Assembly (NCBI GenBank): GCA_014376445.1
Contig: JACMRM010000031.1
Span: 1 to 41,461 of the forward strand
Origin: Bacteriovorax sp.
GTDB lineage: Bacteria; Bdellovibrionota; Bacteriovoracia; Bacteriovoracales; Bacteriovoracaceae
Direction of reading: 5' to 3'
DNA: 41,461 bases
The notes under the pieces were generated by a model, which was not told the origin of the DNA, ran no database searches, and saw only the letters and a list, made by a program, of their open reading frames with translations. Shown here piece after piece: positions 9,103 through 16,786 of this stretch (its first letter is position 1; each line of letters begins with the position of its first letter). The position numbers were made by a program, and so were the translations under genes.

Positions 9103-10819
9103 TATGCCAATCTCCAAAGGTGCCATGATAATCCATCACTCCAGACCTAAAATGCATAATATTGTCGTCACTATTTATAAAACTTGTCCTATGTGTGATA
9201 AAGAAAACTGTTTTATGCTCTAGGATTGCTAGTTTTCTGATTCCATCAACGATATTCTTTTCAGTTTGAGCATCTAATGAACTTGTTACTTCATCTAAAA
9301 GAACTATTCGTGAACTAGAATAAAATGCTCTTGATAAAGCGAGCCTCTGTTTTTGCCCACCAGAAATATTGAGCGCTGTATCTGAAATAATAGTCTTATC
9401 CTTTTCAGGCATTACCTTAATAAATTGATCGCAACCCATCGCCTGAATAACTTCTTCATATCTATTTTGATCAAATGCTGAGTACTCTAAGATATTGCTT
9501 TCAACCGTATCATTCCAAACGATTGGGTCTTGAGTGACATAAGAAAAATTCTGTTTCCAAGAATTAAATTTCACATCCTTCAGCTCTAACCCGTTAACTA
9601 AAACTTGTCCGTCGTATTCTGGTCTCAGGCCGATGAGAATATCCATAAAAGTCGATTTTCCGCTCCCAGACTCACCCATGATAAAGTAGATCTTTTGACT
9701 TTTTAATTCAACATTGACACGATTTAAGATTTTTGAATTTCCAATATAATAATCTAAATTTTTTACACTCAAATCAAATTTATCTGGAAGAAGACCAGCC
9801 TCGACTGTCCCAACATCTCTACTGTTTTTTTCAAAAAAAGCTATCAAATTCATTATTTTTTCAAAAGAGGGATAAAGATTTTGTAAATCAATGAATACAC
9901 CTTGGACTTGAAACACCATAGGTGGAATACGAATAAAAGACACAATAAAAAGAACTAAGAGATCAAAAGGAATCATCATCTTCTTTGATGAAATCAGAAC
10001 TAATGAAACTAGAACTATTGTAAATGGTTGAGAGAGAATACCGTATAAATTTGAAAGGAAAGTGTTTTTAAAATGCACCCTTTTAAGTTTATTGAGAGAT
10101 ATTTCAAAGGATTCTGAGTGCATTGAAAAATTTTTAGAAGCTAAATAGAATTTAATTTTTGTGATGAAATCAATGATTCTTCCTGCAGTAAAATCACTTT
10201 CTTTTAATCTCTGATTCCCAATATTCGTTGCTAACTTATTTAAATATCTAAAAGGATAAATAAGAACAAAGCCTGCAATACCCGTTATGACTGTTAGCTC
10301 AAGCGAAATTAAGAATAATACATAACTATACACGACTACTAAAATTATATTGGCCACTACTGTTGTCGCTAAATTTAAAGCATAAGATGCAGATTGAGGA
10401 TCGTTAATAATGCTTGAAACTAATTCTCCGGCATTCTTAGACTGAAAAGATGCAAAACGTGTCTTTGGAATAGAATTAAATAACTGCACCTGGAGTGAAT
10501 GAGAAAAATCCGTAGTAATTTTGCTCAAGACATACTTAGTCCATACTGAAATAATGGCCTTGATCATAAATAAAACGATCATCAATCCGAGCACTGATTC
10601 CATCGAAAAAGTTAGATGAAAAAAATCTAAGGTTTTGATTATGTAATTAAATAAATTTGAAGATTGAGATCTTTTCCCGTCATCAATTAAAAATCCTATG
10701 ACGGGAACAATAAGCGCAACACCAATACCCTCCAGTGCCCCAGAAATTATTGTTAAAAAAGTTATCAAAATAGCCTTCATCGGGCTAAACTTAAATATAC
10801 GGGCCAAAAGGTAAAACAT
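9089..10819 (-). CDS. ABC exporter, probable lipid-linked oligosaccharide flippase
   Basis: Single-chain ABC exporter with fused membrane and ATPase domains (576 residues from the ATG at 10819), the architecture of MsbA and PglK. The N-terminal ~330 residues hold about six membrane segments. The ATPase domain has Walker A GESGSGKS (382-389), Q-loop YVTQDP (Q430), signature ISGGQKQR (from 485), Walker B VLLDE (506-510) and the switch His in ITHRT (H543). No Wzx-type flippase is in the window, so this is the best candidate for moving the lipid-linked glycan to the periplasm, where the Wzy-like protein could act. An in-frame ATG at 10894 would add 25 residues but would overlap the divergent acyltransferase gene. 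GAG lies 5 bases before the chosen ATG. Confidence 0.83.
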   Translation of the reverse strand: MFYLLARIFKFSPMKAILITFLTIISGALEGIGVALIVPVIGFLIDDGKRSQSSNLFNYIIKTLDFFHLTFSMESVLGLMIVLFMIKAIISVWTKYVLSKITTDFSHSLQVQLFNSIPKTRFASFQSKNAGELVSSIINDPQSASYALNLATTVVANIILVVVYSYVLFLISLELTVITGIAGFVLIYPFRYLNKLATNIGNQRLKESDFTAGRIIDFITKIKFYLASKNFSMHSESFEISLNKLKRVHFKNTFLSNLYGILSQPFTIVLVSLVLISSKKMMIPFDLLVLFIVSFIRIPPMVFQVQGVFIDLQNLYPSFEKIMNLIAFFEKNSRDVGTVEAGLLPDKFDLSVKNLDYYIGNSKILNRVNVELKSQKIYFIMGESGSGKSTFMDILIGLRPEYDGQVLVNGLELKDVKFNSWKQNFSYVTQDPIVWNDTVESNILEYSAFDQNRYEEVIQAMGCDQFIKVMPEKDKTIISDTALNISGGQKQRLALSRAFYSSSRIVLLDEVTSSLDAQTEKNIVDGIRKLAILEHKTVFFITHRTSFINSDDNIMHFRSGVMDYHGTFGDWHNENK

Positions 10820-10829
10820 AGAACTCAAT

Positions 10830-11459
10830 ATGAAAAAAATTATAGAACACACTGTATCACTACTTCTGATGCTAGTAAAACCTGCACCAATCAAATCTTT
10901 TCATTTGAGAATGTATTATTTTTTTCGTAAGTTTCAATACTCCTATCACACTCTTTCTTTTGCCTTCCGTTATGCACCTTTTATAAAAAAGTTTGGCAAA
11001 AACTCATTCATACTTGGTAAATGCCTCGTCAAAGGGACATTTGGAACTCCTATTGAGCTGTCTATCGATGACAATGTGTTAATTTATGATCGTTGTGAAT
11101 TTAGAGGAAGAGGCAATATCAAAATTGGTAAAGGCTCGGCGATAGGGCACGATAATATTTTTAGCTGCACTTCTTCGATAAGAATTGGAAAAGATGTAAT
11201 CACGGCCGATCACGTGAAATTTTACACTGCTAATCATAATTATTCTGATCCCAACATATTAATTAAAGACCAGGGTGAAGCTCAAGGTATAATTACGATT
11301 GAAGATAATGTATGGATTGGAGCTAATGTCGTGTTAGTGAGAAATGCCTATATTTCAGAAGGGGCCATCATCGGGGCTAACTCTGTTGTCAATGGAACGA
11401 TTCCACCTAATGAAATTTGGGCAGGATGTCCTGCAAGAAAAATCAAAAACAGATTTTAA
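10830..11459 (+). CDS. Hexapeptide-repeat sugar acetyltransferase
   Basis: Left-handed beta-helix acyltransferase of up to 209 residues, with hexapeptide repeats from about 75 to 200. FYTANHNYSD at about 130-139 carries the catalytic His, and IWAGCPARKIK closes the fold, as in WbbJ/WcaF/NodL-type O-acetyltransferases that use acetyl-CoA. The start is uncertain: the ATG at 10830 leaves only 10 bp to the divergent ABC gene and has no ribosome site, while ATGs at 10869 and 10911 would leave room for divergent promoters. It is a lone plus-strand gene between two minus-strand groups, and its stop overlaps the convergent GT2 gene by 4 bp. Probably O-acetylates a sugar of the polymer. Confidence 0.8.
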   Translation: MKKIIEHTVSLLLMLVKPAPIKSFHLRMYYFFRKFQYSYHTLSFAFRYAPFIKKFGKNSFILGKCLVKGTFGTPIELSIDDNVLIYDRCEFRGRGNIKIGKGSAIGHDNIFSCTSSIRIGKDVITADHVKFYTANHNYSDPNILIKDQGEAQGIITIEDNVWIGANVVLVRNAYISEGAIIGANSVVNGTIPPNEIWAGCPARKIKNRF

Positions 11460-12385
11460 ACTAAAATACCACGTTTTGTAAGAACACTTCGAACCATCCC
11501 TTTAGGCATAAAACTCAGCAAATAAAGCACCAGATATTTTTTATCTTTTAAAATAAATGGTTCAATCTTTGAGCGCATTTCTGCAATTTCTCCCTTTTGG
11601 AAAAAAACAATCGACTCTTCTAGGGCCGCAAGTTTCAAAATAGATTGAATACTTTCTGAATACGTATTTCTGAAATCAGGAATAATCTTACTATAAGTCT
11701 CGATCATCTGCTTTCTTTCAACTGGAAAAAGACTTCGCTTTTCATAAGTCCAGCTTTGATTGTGCATACGCCACTTGGCCAAAGGTTCATCGACATAAGC
11801 GAGTTGAGAAATTTTTGATAACCTAAGCAAGAAGTCCATTTCTTCAATCATGCTGAATCTTGAATCAAACCAATAGTCCATTTGATCTAAATAAGATTTT
11901 CTCACTGCAATTGTCTCCAATGAAACACAGTACGATTTTAATAACTCTGCAAAAACTTCACCCACTGGTGGTTTTTCATTTTTATAAAGTTGTTTAAAAT
12001 CACCTTTCTCGTTGAAAAAAATTGTATCTGAAATAACGATTCCGACTTTAGGATCATTAAAAAGAGCGACCTGTTTTTCCATCTTAGTTGCAAACCAGAT
12101 GTCATCGACATCTAAAAAAGCAATGAACTCACCTTTAGATTTTTTAATTGCCAGATTGCGAGCTTCACCTAAAGAAGTAAACTCATCTGCCAGAAAATAT
12201 TTTATCCGAGAGTCTGCATAGCTTTTAACAATACTGGAAGATTTGTCTGTAGAGCGATTATCCCAAAGAATAATTTCTAAGTTTTGATATGTTTGTGAAA
12301 TGGCCGAATCAATGGCTTCACGTAAGTACTTTTCACCATTGAAGCAATTCATGATAACACTGACTAATCCAGAACTATTGCTCAT
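11456..12385 (-). CDS. Family 2 glycosyltransferase
   Basis: GT-A family 2 enzyme, 309 residues. WDNRSTDKS at 41-49 replaces the more usual D-D-x-S-x-D, still with the Asp needed for nucleotide binding. The metal motif is LDVDD at 91-95, and IEEMDFLLR fits the catalytic-base region. It overlaps the DegT aminotransferase gene upstream by 11 bp, the last of a nucleotide-sugar set (rfbF, rfbG, epimerase, aminotransferase). This gene order suggests it transfers the CDP-linked sugar made by those genes, but that link is inference. GT-A enzymes using CDP-sugars are known in family 2. Confidence 0.85.
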   Translation of the reverse strand: MSNSSGLVSVIMNCFNGEKYLREAIDSAISQTYQNLEIILWDNRSTDKSSSIVKSYADSRIKYFLADEFTSLGEARNLAIKKSKGEFIAFLDVDDIWFATKMEKQVALFNDPKVGIVISDTIFFNEKGDFKQLYKNEKPPVGEVFAELLKSYCVSLETIAVRKSYLDQMDYWFDSRFSMIEEMDFLLRLSKISQLAYVDEPLAKWRMHNQSWTYEKRSLFPVERKQMIETYSKIIPDFRNTYSESIQSILKLAALEESIVFFQKGEIAEMRSKIEPFILKDKKYLVLYLLSFMPKGMVRSVLTKRGILV

Positions 12386-13496
12386 TAGAAAATTCCATCA
12401 TTTTTTTAATAATGTATTCCTGATTTTCTACGGTCAAATCGTAATGAAGAGGCAGGGTCAGAATCATATCGTACATTTTATCTGTGACTGGAAGTTTGAA
12501 TGTTCCAGAAGTTTTCTTAATAAATGTCAGTCTGTGGCTTGGGTAATAATGCATTCCCGTCTGGATGCCGTTATCAATTAAAAAATCTCTTAATTGATCT
12601 CTTTTCCCATTTGTTATTTTCACTACAAAAATATGCGGAGTCACCTGGTCATAATCCATTTCAATAAAGACCACTGGTAAATTTGCACTTTTAATCAGGC
12701 GCACATAGTTCTGTGAAAGAGTTTGACGTTTCTTTTTAAAATCCGGAAAACGTTGCAATTGACCTCTCCCGATTGCGGCCATGACATCCGACATATGGTA
12801 GCGCCATCCTTGCTCTTCGACGTCAAAAACCCAACTACGCTGCCCTGAGAATCTTTTTTCGGTGTCACCAATAACGCCTAAAAGCCTAGCATCTCTTACT
12901 TTCTTTAAAACTGCTGCATCAGAAGTGACAATCGCTCCACCTTCGCCGGCAGTTAAATTTTTTATTCCATCAAAACTAAAACACACAATATCACCGAAAC
13001 TTCCGATCAGTTTATTTTTATAAACTGTTCCTAAAGCGTGAGCTGCATCTTCTATAACTCTCAAGTTCATTTTTTTAGCATATTCATAATAAGCTTCAAG
13101 ATCACCAACGTTCCCAGTGTAATGAACTAAACAAATAGCTTTCGTATTGCTATTTGTTTTAGCCTTAACATCATCCAGATCAAGTAATAAATTTCCTTCT
13201 GTCACATCACACGGGATAGGTTTAGCACCAGTTGCACATATGGCCTGAAAAGTGGCCAGATAGGTAAGTGCAGGAACTAAAACTTCATCACCTTCTTTAA
13301 GACCAATGGCCTGAAAAGATAAATGAAGGGCAGATGTTCCTGTGTTGACACAGACGGCATCACGGCCAAAAAAAGCACTTAGCTCTTCTTCAAATTTTTT
13401 AACTTCTTGTCCCATCCCCAGATACTCTTCACCAAGAACACGTAAAACGTTTTCTTTTTCCAAATCCGATATTGAAGACTTCGATAATCTAATCAT
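12375..13496 (-). CDS. DegT/DnrJ/EryC1 family sugar aminotransferase
   Basis: PLP-dependent aminotransferase of the DegT/DnrJ/EryC1/StrS family (373 residues from ATG 13496). The PLP Asp is in VIEDAAHALG (D150). The Schiff-base Lys is K179 in FDGIKNLTAGEGG, close to the ArnB and WecE pattern. Adjacent rfbF and rfbG suggest the substrate is a CDP-4-keto-6-deoxyhexose. It is not RfbH, the dehydrase for 3,6-dideoxyhexoses: that enzyme has His in place of this Lys and extra iron-sulfur Cys residues, and neither is seen here. The predicted product is therefore a CDP-amino-dideoxysugar. A TTG at 13511 would overlap the epimerase gene; the ATG sits 2 bases past that gene's stop with GGGAAAG upstream and is preferred. 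Confidence 0.85.
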   Translation of the reverse strand: MIRLSKSSISDLEKENVLRVLGEEYLGMGQEVKKFEEELSAFFGRDAVCVNTGTSALHLSFQAIGLKEGDEVLVPALTYLATFQAICATGAKPIPCDVTEGNLLLDLDDVKAKTNSNTKAICLVHYTGNVGDLEAYYEYAKKMNLRVIEDAAHALGTVYKNKLIGSFGDIVCFSFDGIKNLTAGEGGAIVTSDAAVLKKVRDARLLGVIGDTEKRFSGQRSWVFDVEEQGWRYHMSDVMAAIGRGQLQRFPDFKKKRQTLSQNYVRLIKSANLPVVFIEMDYDQVTPHIFVVKITNGKRDQLRDFLIDNGIQTGMHYYPSHRLTFIKKTSGTFKLPVTDKMYDMILTLPLHYDLTVENQEYIIKKMMEFSNEQ

Positions 13497-13498
13497 AT

Positions 13499-13960
13499 TT
13501 AACTTTCCCAAATTTTTGGCTGTTGATCCTTTAAGAAATATTCTAAAGGTCTCTGCTCTGCTTCACCCGCATCGTGAGGTAAAGTAATTTGATTCGCAAC
13601 CAATGCCTGCTCTTTCCCTATTGGAGTAAAAGCATACCAAATTCCAGCAGCCATTTTTAAAGCCCCATAATTTTTTTCACCAATAACTATTTCATCAAAC
13701 TGCCCATAACTCTTTGAGCCCGCTCTTTGATCAAAAAAAACAAATTTCATATTCCCATGTGGGACTGTGAAAATTTGTGAAACTTCCTTATGAAGCTTCC
13801 ATCCTTTAACCACTCCGGCATAAGTTAAGGAGTAGTAAATTTCACCAAATTTTTCATAATAATGTGAATCAGAGCGAACATGATGAAACAATTTCCCATT
13901 GGCATTTTCGAAAACATTAAGAGGGAAAAACTCCACCCCATCTATTTTCATTTTGCCCAT
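13499..13960 (-). CDS. dTDP-4-dehydrorhamnose 3,5-epimerase-like cupin
   Basis: Short cupin of 153 residues, below the ~180 of RmlC, but with recognisable family features: an early EIYYSLTYAGVVKGWKLH segment (about 40-57), then VPHGNMKFVFFD, and a late ITLPHDAGE motif. Family members isomerise 4-keto-6-deoxy nucleotide sugars at C3 and/or C5. Lying between rfbG and the DegT aminotransferase, it most likely epimerises CDP-4-keto-6-deoxyglucose before amination. The ATG at 13960 has AGAGG just upstream. It overlaps the rfbG stop by 13 bp. A ketoisomerase of FdtA type is an alternative reading, because those are also short cupins. Confidence 0.75.
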   Translation of the reverse strand: MGKMKIDGVEFFPLNVFENANGKLFHHVRSDSHYYEKFGEIYYSLTYAGVVKGWKLHKEVSQIFTVPHGNMKFVFFDQRAGSKSYGQFDEIVIGEKNYGALKMAAGIWYAFTPIGKEQALVANQITLPHDAGEAEQRPLEYFLKDQQPKIWES

Positions 13961-15039
13961 GGAAGACCTCTTTCAACGGCCAGTTCCACATATCGCTTAA
14001 TATCAGCATGTGTTTGCTGAGTGCTTACACTCTTCTCATAATAATTTTTGTACCATTGAATCGTCATCTCAATCGTCTCAGAAAAATTCAAAACAGGAGT
14101 CCAGCCCAGACGCGCAAGAGCTTTATCACAGCTTAGCTTTAATAAGCGCGATTCATGGCCTGTAGGTTTCGCTGTAGCTTTATACTCTTGCCCTTTCCAG
14201 GTTTTTAAAGATTCTAAAACTAAGTCTTCGACTGATTTAATAACATCAGAGTTCGGCCCCAAATTAAATGCTTCACCATCAAGAGCATCTTTACCTAAAG
14301 ACATCTGCATCGCTAAATTCAAATAACCACTCAAAGGCTCAAGGACATGCTGCCATGGTCTTGTAGAATGAGGATTCTTCATTTGAAGTGTTCCTGAATT
14401 TGACCACGCTCTAACAAGATCTGCCACAATTCTATCTCTGGCCCAGTCTCCACCGCCAATAACATTACCGGCCCTGACACTTGCTATTTTCACAGAAGAA
14501 TTTTTTAAATAGGTTTCGTAATAAGCATGAATAGCTATTTCTGCACAGGCCTTTGAAGCGCTGTAAGGATCTTTACCACCGAGTCTATCCGTTTCGCGAT
14601 AGCCGTACTCCCACTCAACATTTTCATAACATTTATCACTAGTGATCATCAAAACAACTTTCACAGATGATGTGTGCTTAACCGCTTCAAGAATATTTAC
14701 TGAGCCCATCAAGTTGGTTTCAAAGGCATCACGAGGTCTCTCAAGACAGTCATTCACAATTGGCATCGCTGCCATATGAAAAATAAATTCCGGACTAAAA
14801 GATTGAATTTCTTTTTTTAGATTTTCTAAATCTTTGATGTCACCACGGCTGTCGATCATATGATTTTCAAGTTTTAAAAAAGAAAAATGCGATGGTTCTG
14901 TTGGTATATCAATTGAATAACCTTTTACTTCAGCACCTAATTGAATTAACCATGACGCAAGCCACGATCCCTTGAATCCAGTGTGACCAGTTACAAAAAC
15001 TTTCTTTCCTTTAAAAATGCCTTGAAAAATATTTTGCAT
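13948..15039 (-). CDS. rfbG: CDP-glucose 4,6-dehydratase
   Basis: Extended-SDR dehydratase (363 residues) converting CDP-D-glucose to CDP-4-keto-6-deoxy-D-glucose with bound NAD. The NAD motif is VTGHTGFKG at 16-24, followed by SWLASWL as in known RfbG proteins. Active-site elements are TSDKCYEN (133-140) and YSASK (159-163), with RAGNVIGGGDW further on. The ATG at 15039 gives the short N-terminus MQNIFQGIFKGKKV expected for the family; an ATG at 15069 would overlap rfbF. The two genes are separated by one base. The lack of an RfbH dehydrase in the window suggests the product feeds an amino-sugar branch instead of the classic 3,6-dideoxyhexoses. Confidence 0.93.
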   Translation of the reverse strand: MQNIFQGIFKGKKVFVTGHTGFKGSWLASWLIQLGAEVKGYSIDIPTEPSHFSFLKLENHMIDSRGDIKDLENLKKEIQSFSPEFIFHMAAMPIVNDCLERPRDAFETNLMGSVNILEAVKHTSSVKVVLMITSDKCYENVEWEYGYRETDRLGGKDPYSASKACAEIAIHAYYETYLKNSSVKIASVRAGNVIGGGDWARDRIVADLVRAWSNSGTLQMKNPHSTRPWQHVLEPLSGYLNLAMQMSLGKDALDGEAFNLGPNSDVIKSVEDLVLESLKTWKGQEYKATAKPTGHESRLLKLSCDKALARLGWTPVLNFSETIEMTIQWYKNYYEKSVSTQQTHADIKRYVELAVERGLPWAK

Positions 15040-15040
15040 T

Positions 15041-15805
15041 TTAGATCCAGGGTGCTTTATTTGTTTCAATTAATGAATCGAGGTAATTTTTATCTCTCAA
15101 TGTATCCATGCATTGCCAAAAGCCTGTGTGTTGAAATGCATTTAATTGACCTTCTTCAGTCAATCTCTCCAAAGGTTCTTTTTCTAAAACAGTTTGAGCA
15201 TCTTCAATATAATTTAATACTTTTTTGTTCATGACAAAAAATCCACCATTGATCCAACCAACATGCGTTTGCGGTTTTTCAGCAAAGCTTGTCACTTGTG
15301 AATTACTGATAGACATTTCTCCGAAGCGAGCAGTTGGACGAACTGCAGTTACAGTTGCAAGTTTTCCTGACTTTATGTGCGCTTCATACAAGTCTTTAAT
15401 ATTAACATCACAAACTCCATCACCGTAAGTGAGCATAAAGTTTTCATCTTGAGATAAATGATCTTTTAAAAAAGTAAGACGGCCACCAGTCATAGACTCG
15501 GCACCTGTATCAATCAGTGAAACTTTCCAATTAACATTAAATTTTTTTAAATAATGAATTTCACCAGTCGCTAAATCAATCTGATAATCAGAATTTTTTA
15601 TGAAGAATGAAGAAAAATAATCTTTGATGTAATCTGCTTTGTGTCCTAAAGCTAAAACAAAATCGTTATAACCATACTTCGCATACATATTCATAATATG
15701 AATTAAAACAGGTACGCCACCAACTTCAACCATGGGCTTTGGTTTAACAATTGTTTCCTCTGCCAAGCGTGTGCCTTTTCCACCGCATAAGATTACTACT
15801 TTCAC
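15041..15805 (-). CDS. rfbF: Glucose-1-phosphate cytidylyltransferase
   Basis: Nucleotidyltransferase of 254 residues, close to the ~257 of RfbF enzymes, forming CDP-glucose from CTP and glucose-1-phosphate. The N-terminal signature is LCGGKGTRL at 6-14, with KPKPMVEVGG (21-30) and the TYGDGVCDV segment typical of this subfamily. The start is a GTG at 15805 preceded by AAGGGA about 8 bases upstream; translation then begins MKVVILCGG, matching the family. It is the first gene of the minus-strand set rfbF-rfbG-epimerase-aminotransferase-GT2. Its upstream region carries a perfect palindrome (15902-15924) shared with the divergent FkbM gene. Confidence 0.93.
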   Translation of the reverse strand: MKVVILCGGKGTRLAEETIVKPKPMVEVGGVPVLIHIMNMYAKYGYNDFVLALGHKADYIKDYFSSFFIKNSDYQIDLATGEIHYLKKFNVNWKVSLIDTGAESMTGGRLTFLKDHLSQDENFMLTYGDGVCDVNIKDLYEAHIKSGKLATVTAVRPTARFGEMSISNSQVTSFAEKPQTHVGWINGGFFVMNKKVLNYIEDAQTVLEKEPLERLTEEGQLNAFQHTGFWQCMDTLRDKNYLDSLIETNKAPWI

Positions 15806-15901
15806 GTCTTTTCCCTTTGAATTACCTTAAAACATTAGCCAATAACTTAGCATTTTTCATAGAAAAATGACTAGATAATAACTTTTTCAACTTAGAAAAT
15901 A

Positions 15902-15924
15902 CTTTGCATTGTGACAATGCAAAG
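15902..15924. promoter_or_regulatory. Perfect 23-bp palindrome between divergent genes (candidate operator)
   Basis: Left arm CTTTGCATTGT, one central G, right arm ACAATGCAAAG: 11 of 11 bases pair. It lies 97 bases upstream of the rfbF GTG and 89 bases upstream of the FkbM methyltransferase ATG, near the centre of the divergent spacer. This geometry suits a dimeric transcription factor. It could also fold in RNA, and a run of six T lies 13 bases after it on the plus strand, so a terminator-like role is not excluded. No regulator gene is nearby. Confidence 0.5.
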
Positions 15925-16012
15925 AGTCTATGTAGTATTTTTTCAAAGCCGCTAGGCTAAAGGCCCTTACTTGCATAATATACTTTCTAGCAAAAATTTA
16001 AACGGAAATAAA

Positions 16013-16786
16013 ATGAACATCAAAACTTTAGTCATTTCTACTCTTTCTAAAATGCCTTATCTCGAATCAATTTACGAAAGAATCATGCCTATTCGCTCGG
16101 TAAACTTGGAAAATGGACATAATTTACTATTTGCCTCTAATAATTCTCTAGTGAAATACCGCATAGAAACTTTCTTTAGCAAAGAGCCTCAAACTCTTCA
16201 ATGGATAGATGCTTTTGATAAAAATGCCATCTTATTTGATATTGGAGCTAACATTGGCCTGTATTCACTTTACGCAGGCAACCTTGGACTAAAGGTTTAC
16301 TCCTTCGAGCCAGATTCATTAAATTTCGCTGTTCTCAACAGGAATATCCATTTTAATAAATTATCAAATAGTGTCATTGCCTATAACGTAGCACTCTCAA
16401 ACACTGAGACAATGGGCCAAATTTTTACCTCGCAGTTTATGTCTGGTGGATCTTTCCATCAAATTGATCAAAAACTACAAAAAGATGCTTCTCATTTGCA
16501 GGGTGTCGTCATCCAAACTTTGGATAAAGTTGCTGAGCTATTAAACGTGAGTATCAATTATTTAAAAATTGATGTTGATGGAAACGAAAAAAATATTCTT
16601 TTGGGCGCCGATAAGGTTTTGAGTTCTCCTGAGCTTAAATCAATACTCATTGAAGTTGAAAAAATTGATGACGATGAAAATAATGAACTCGTGTTAATTC
16701 TAAAAAAATATGGATTTAAAATTAATGAAAAGCATTATCTAAACGATGCCAAAACGACTGCCAATTATATTTTAACTAAAAATTAA
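16013..16786 (+). CDS. FkbM family SAM-dependent methyltransferase
   Basis: FkbM-type O-methyltransferase of 257 residues. Motif I is LFDIGANIG at 74-82 (SAM binding), followed by SFEPD at 97-101 and the family signature YLKIDVDGNE at about 187-196. FkbM proteins in glycan loci methylate sugar hydroxyls, often as a terminal cap. A TTG at 15971 would extend the N-terminus by 14 residues, but the ATG at 16013 has GGA 7 bases upstream and a conventional start. It stands alone on the plus strand, facing rfbF across the palindrome-bearing spacer, and its stop directly abuts the stop of the convergent PhyH gene. Confidence 0.85.
   Translation: MNIKTLVISTLSKMPYLESIYERIMPIRSVNLENGHNLLFASNNSLVKYRIETFFSKEPQTLQWIDAFDKNAILFDIGANIGLYSLYAGNLGLKVYSFEPDSLNFAVLNRNIHFNKLSNSVIAYNVALSNTETMGQIFTSQFMSGGSFHQIDQKLQKDASHLQGVVIQTLDKVAELLNVSINYLKIDVDGNEKNILLGADKVLSSPELKSILIEVEKIDDDENNELVLILKKYGFKINEKHYLNDAKTTANYILTKN

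Noticed and set aside
12375-13496. Assignment of the aminotransferase as RfbH (CDP-6-deoxy-4-hexulose 3-dehydrase)
   Set aside because: RfbH has His in place of the PLP-binding Lys and carries Fe-S cysteines; here the Lys is present (FDGIKN) and the protein is shorter.
15902-15924. The palindrome as an intrinsic terminator
   Set aside because: It lies upstream of both flanking genes, not after a stop, and the nearest T run on the plus strand is 13 bases away; an operator fits better.
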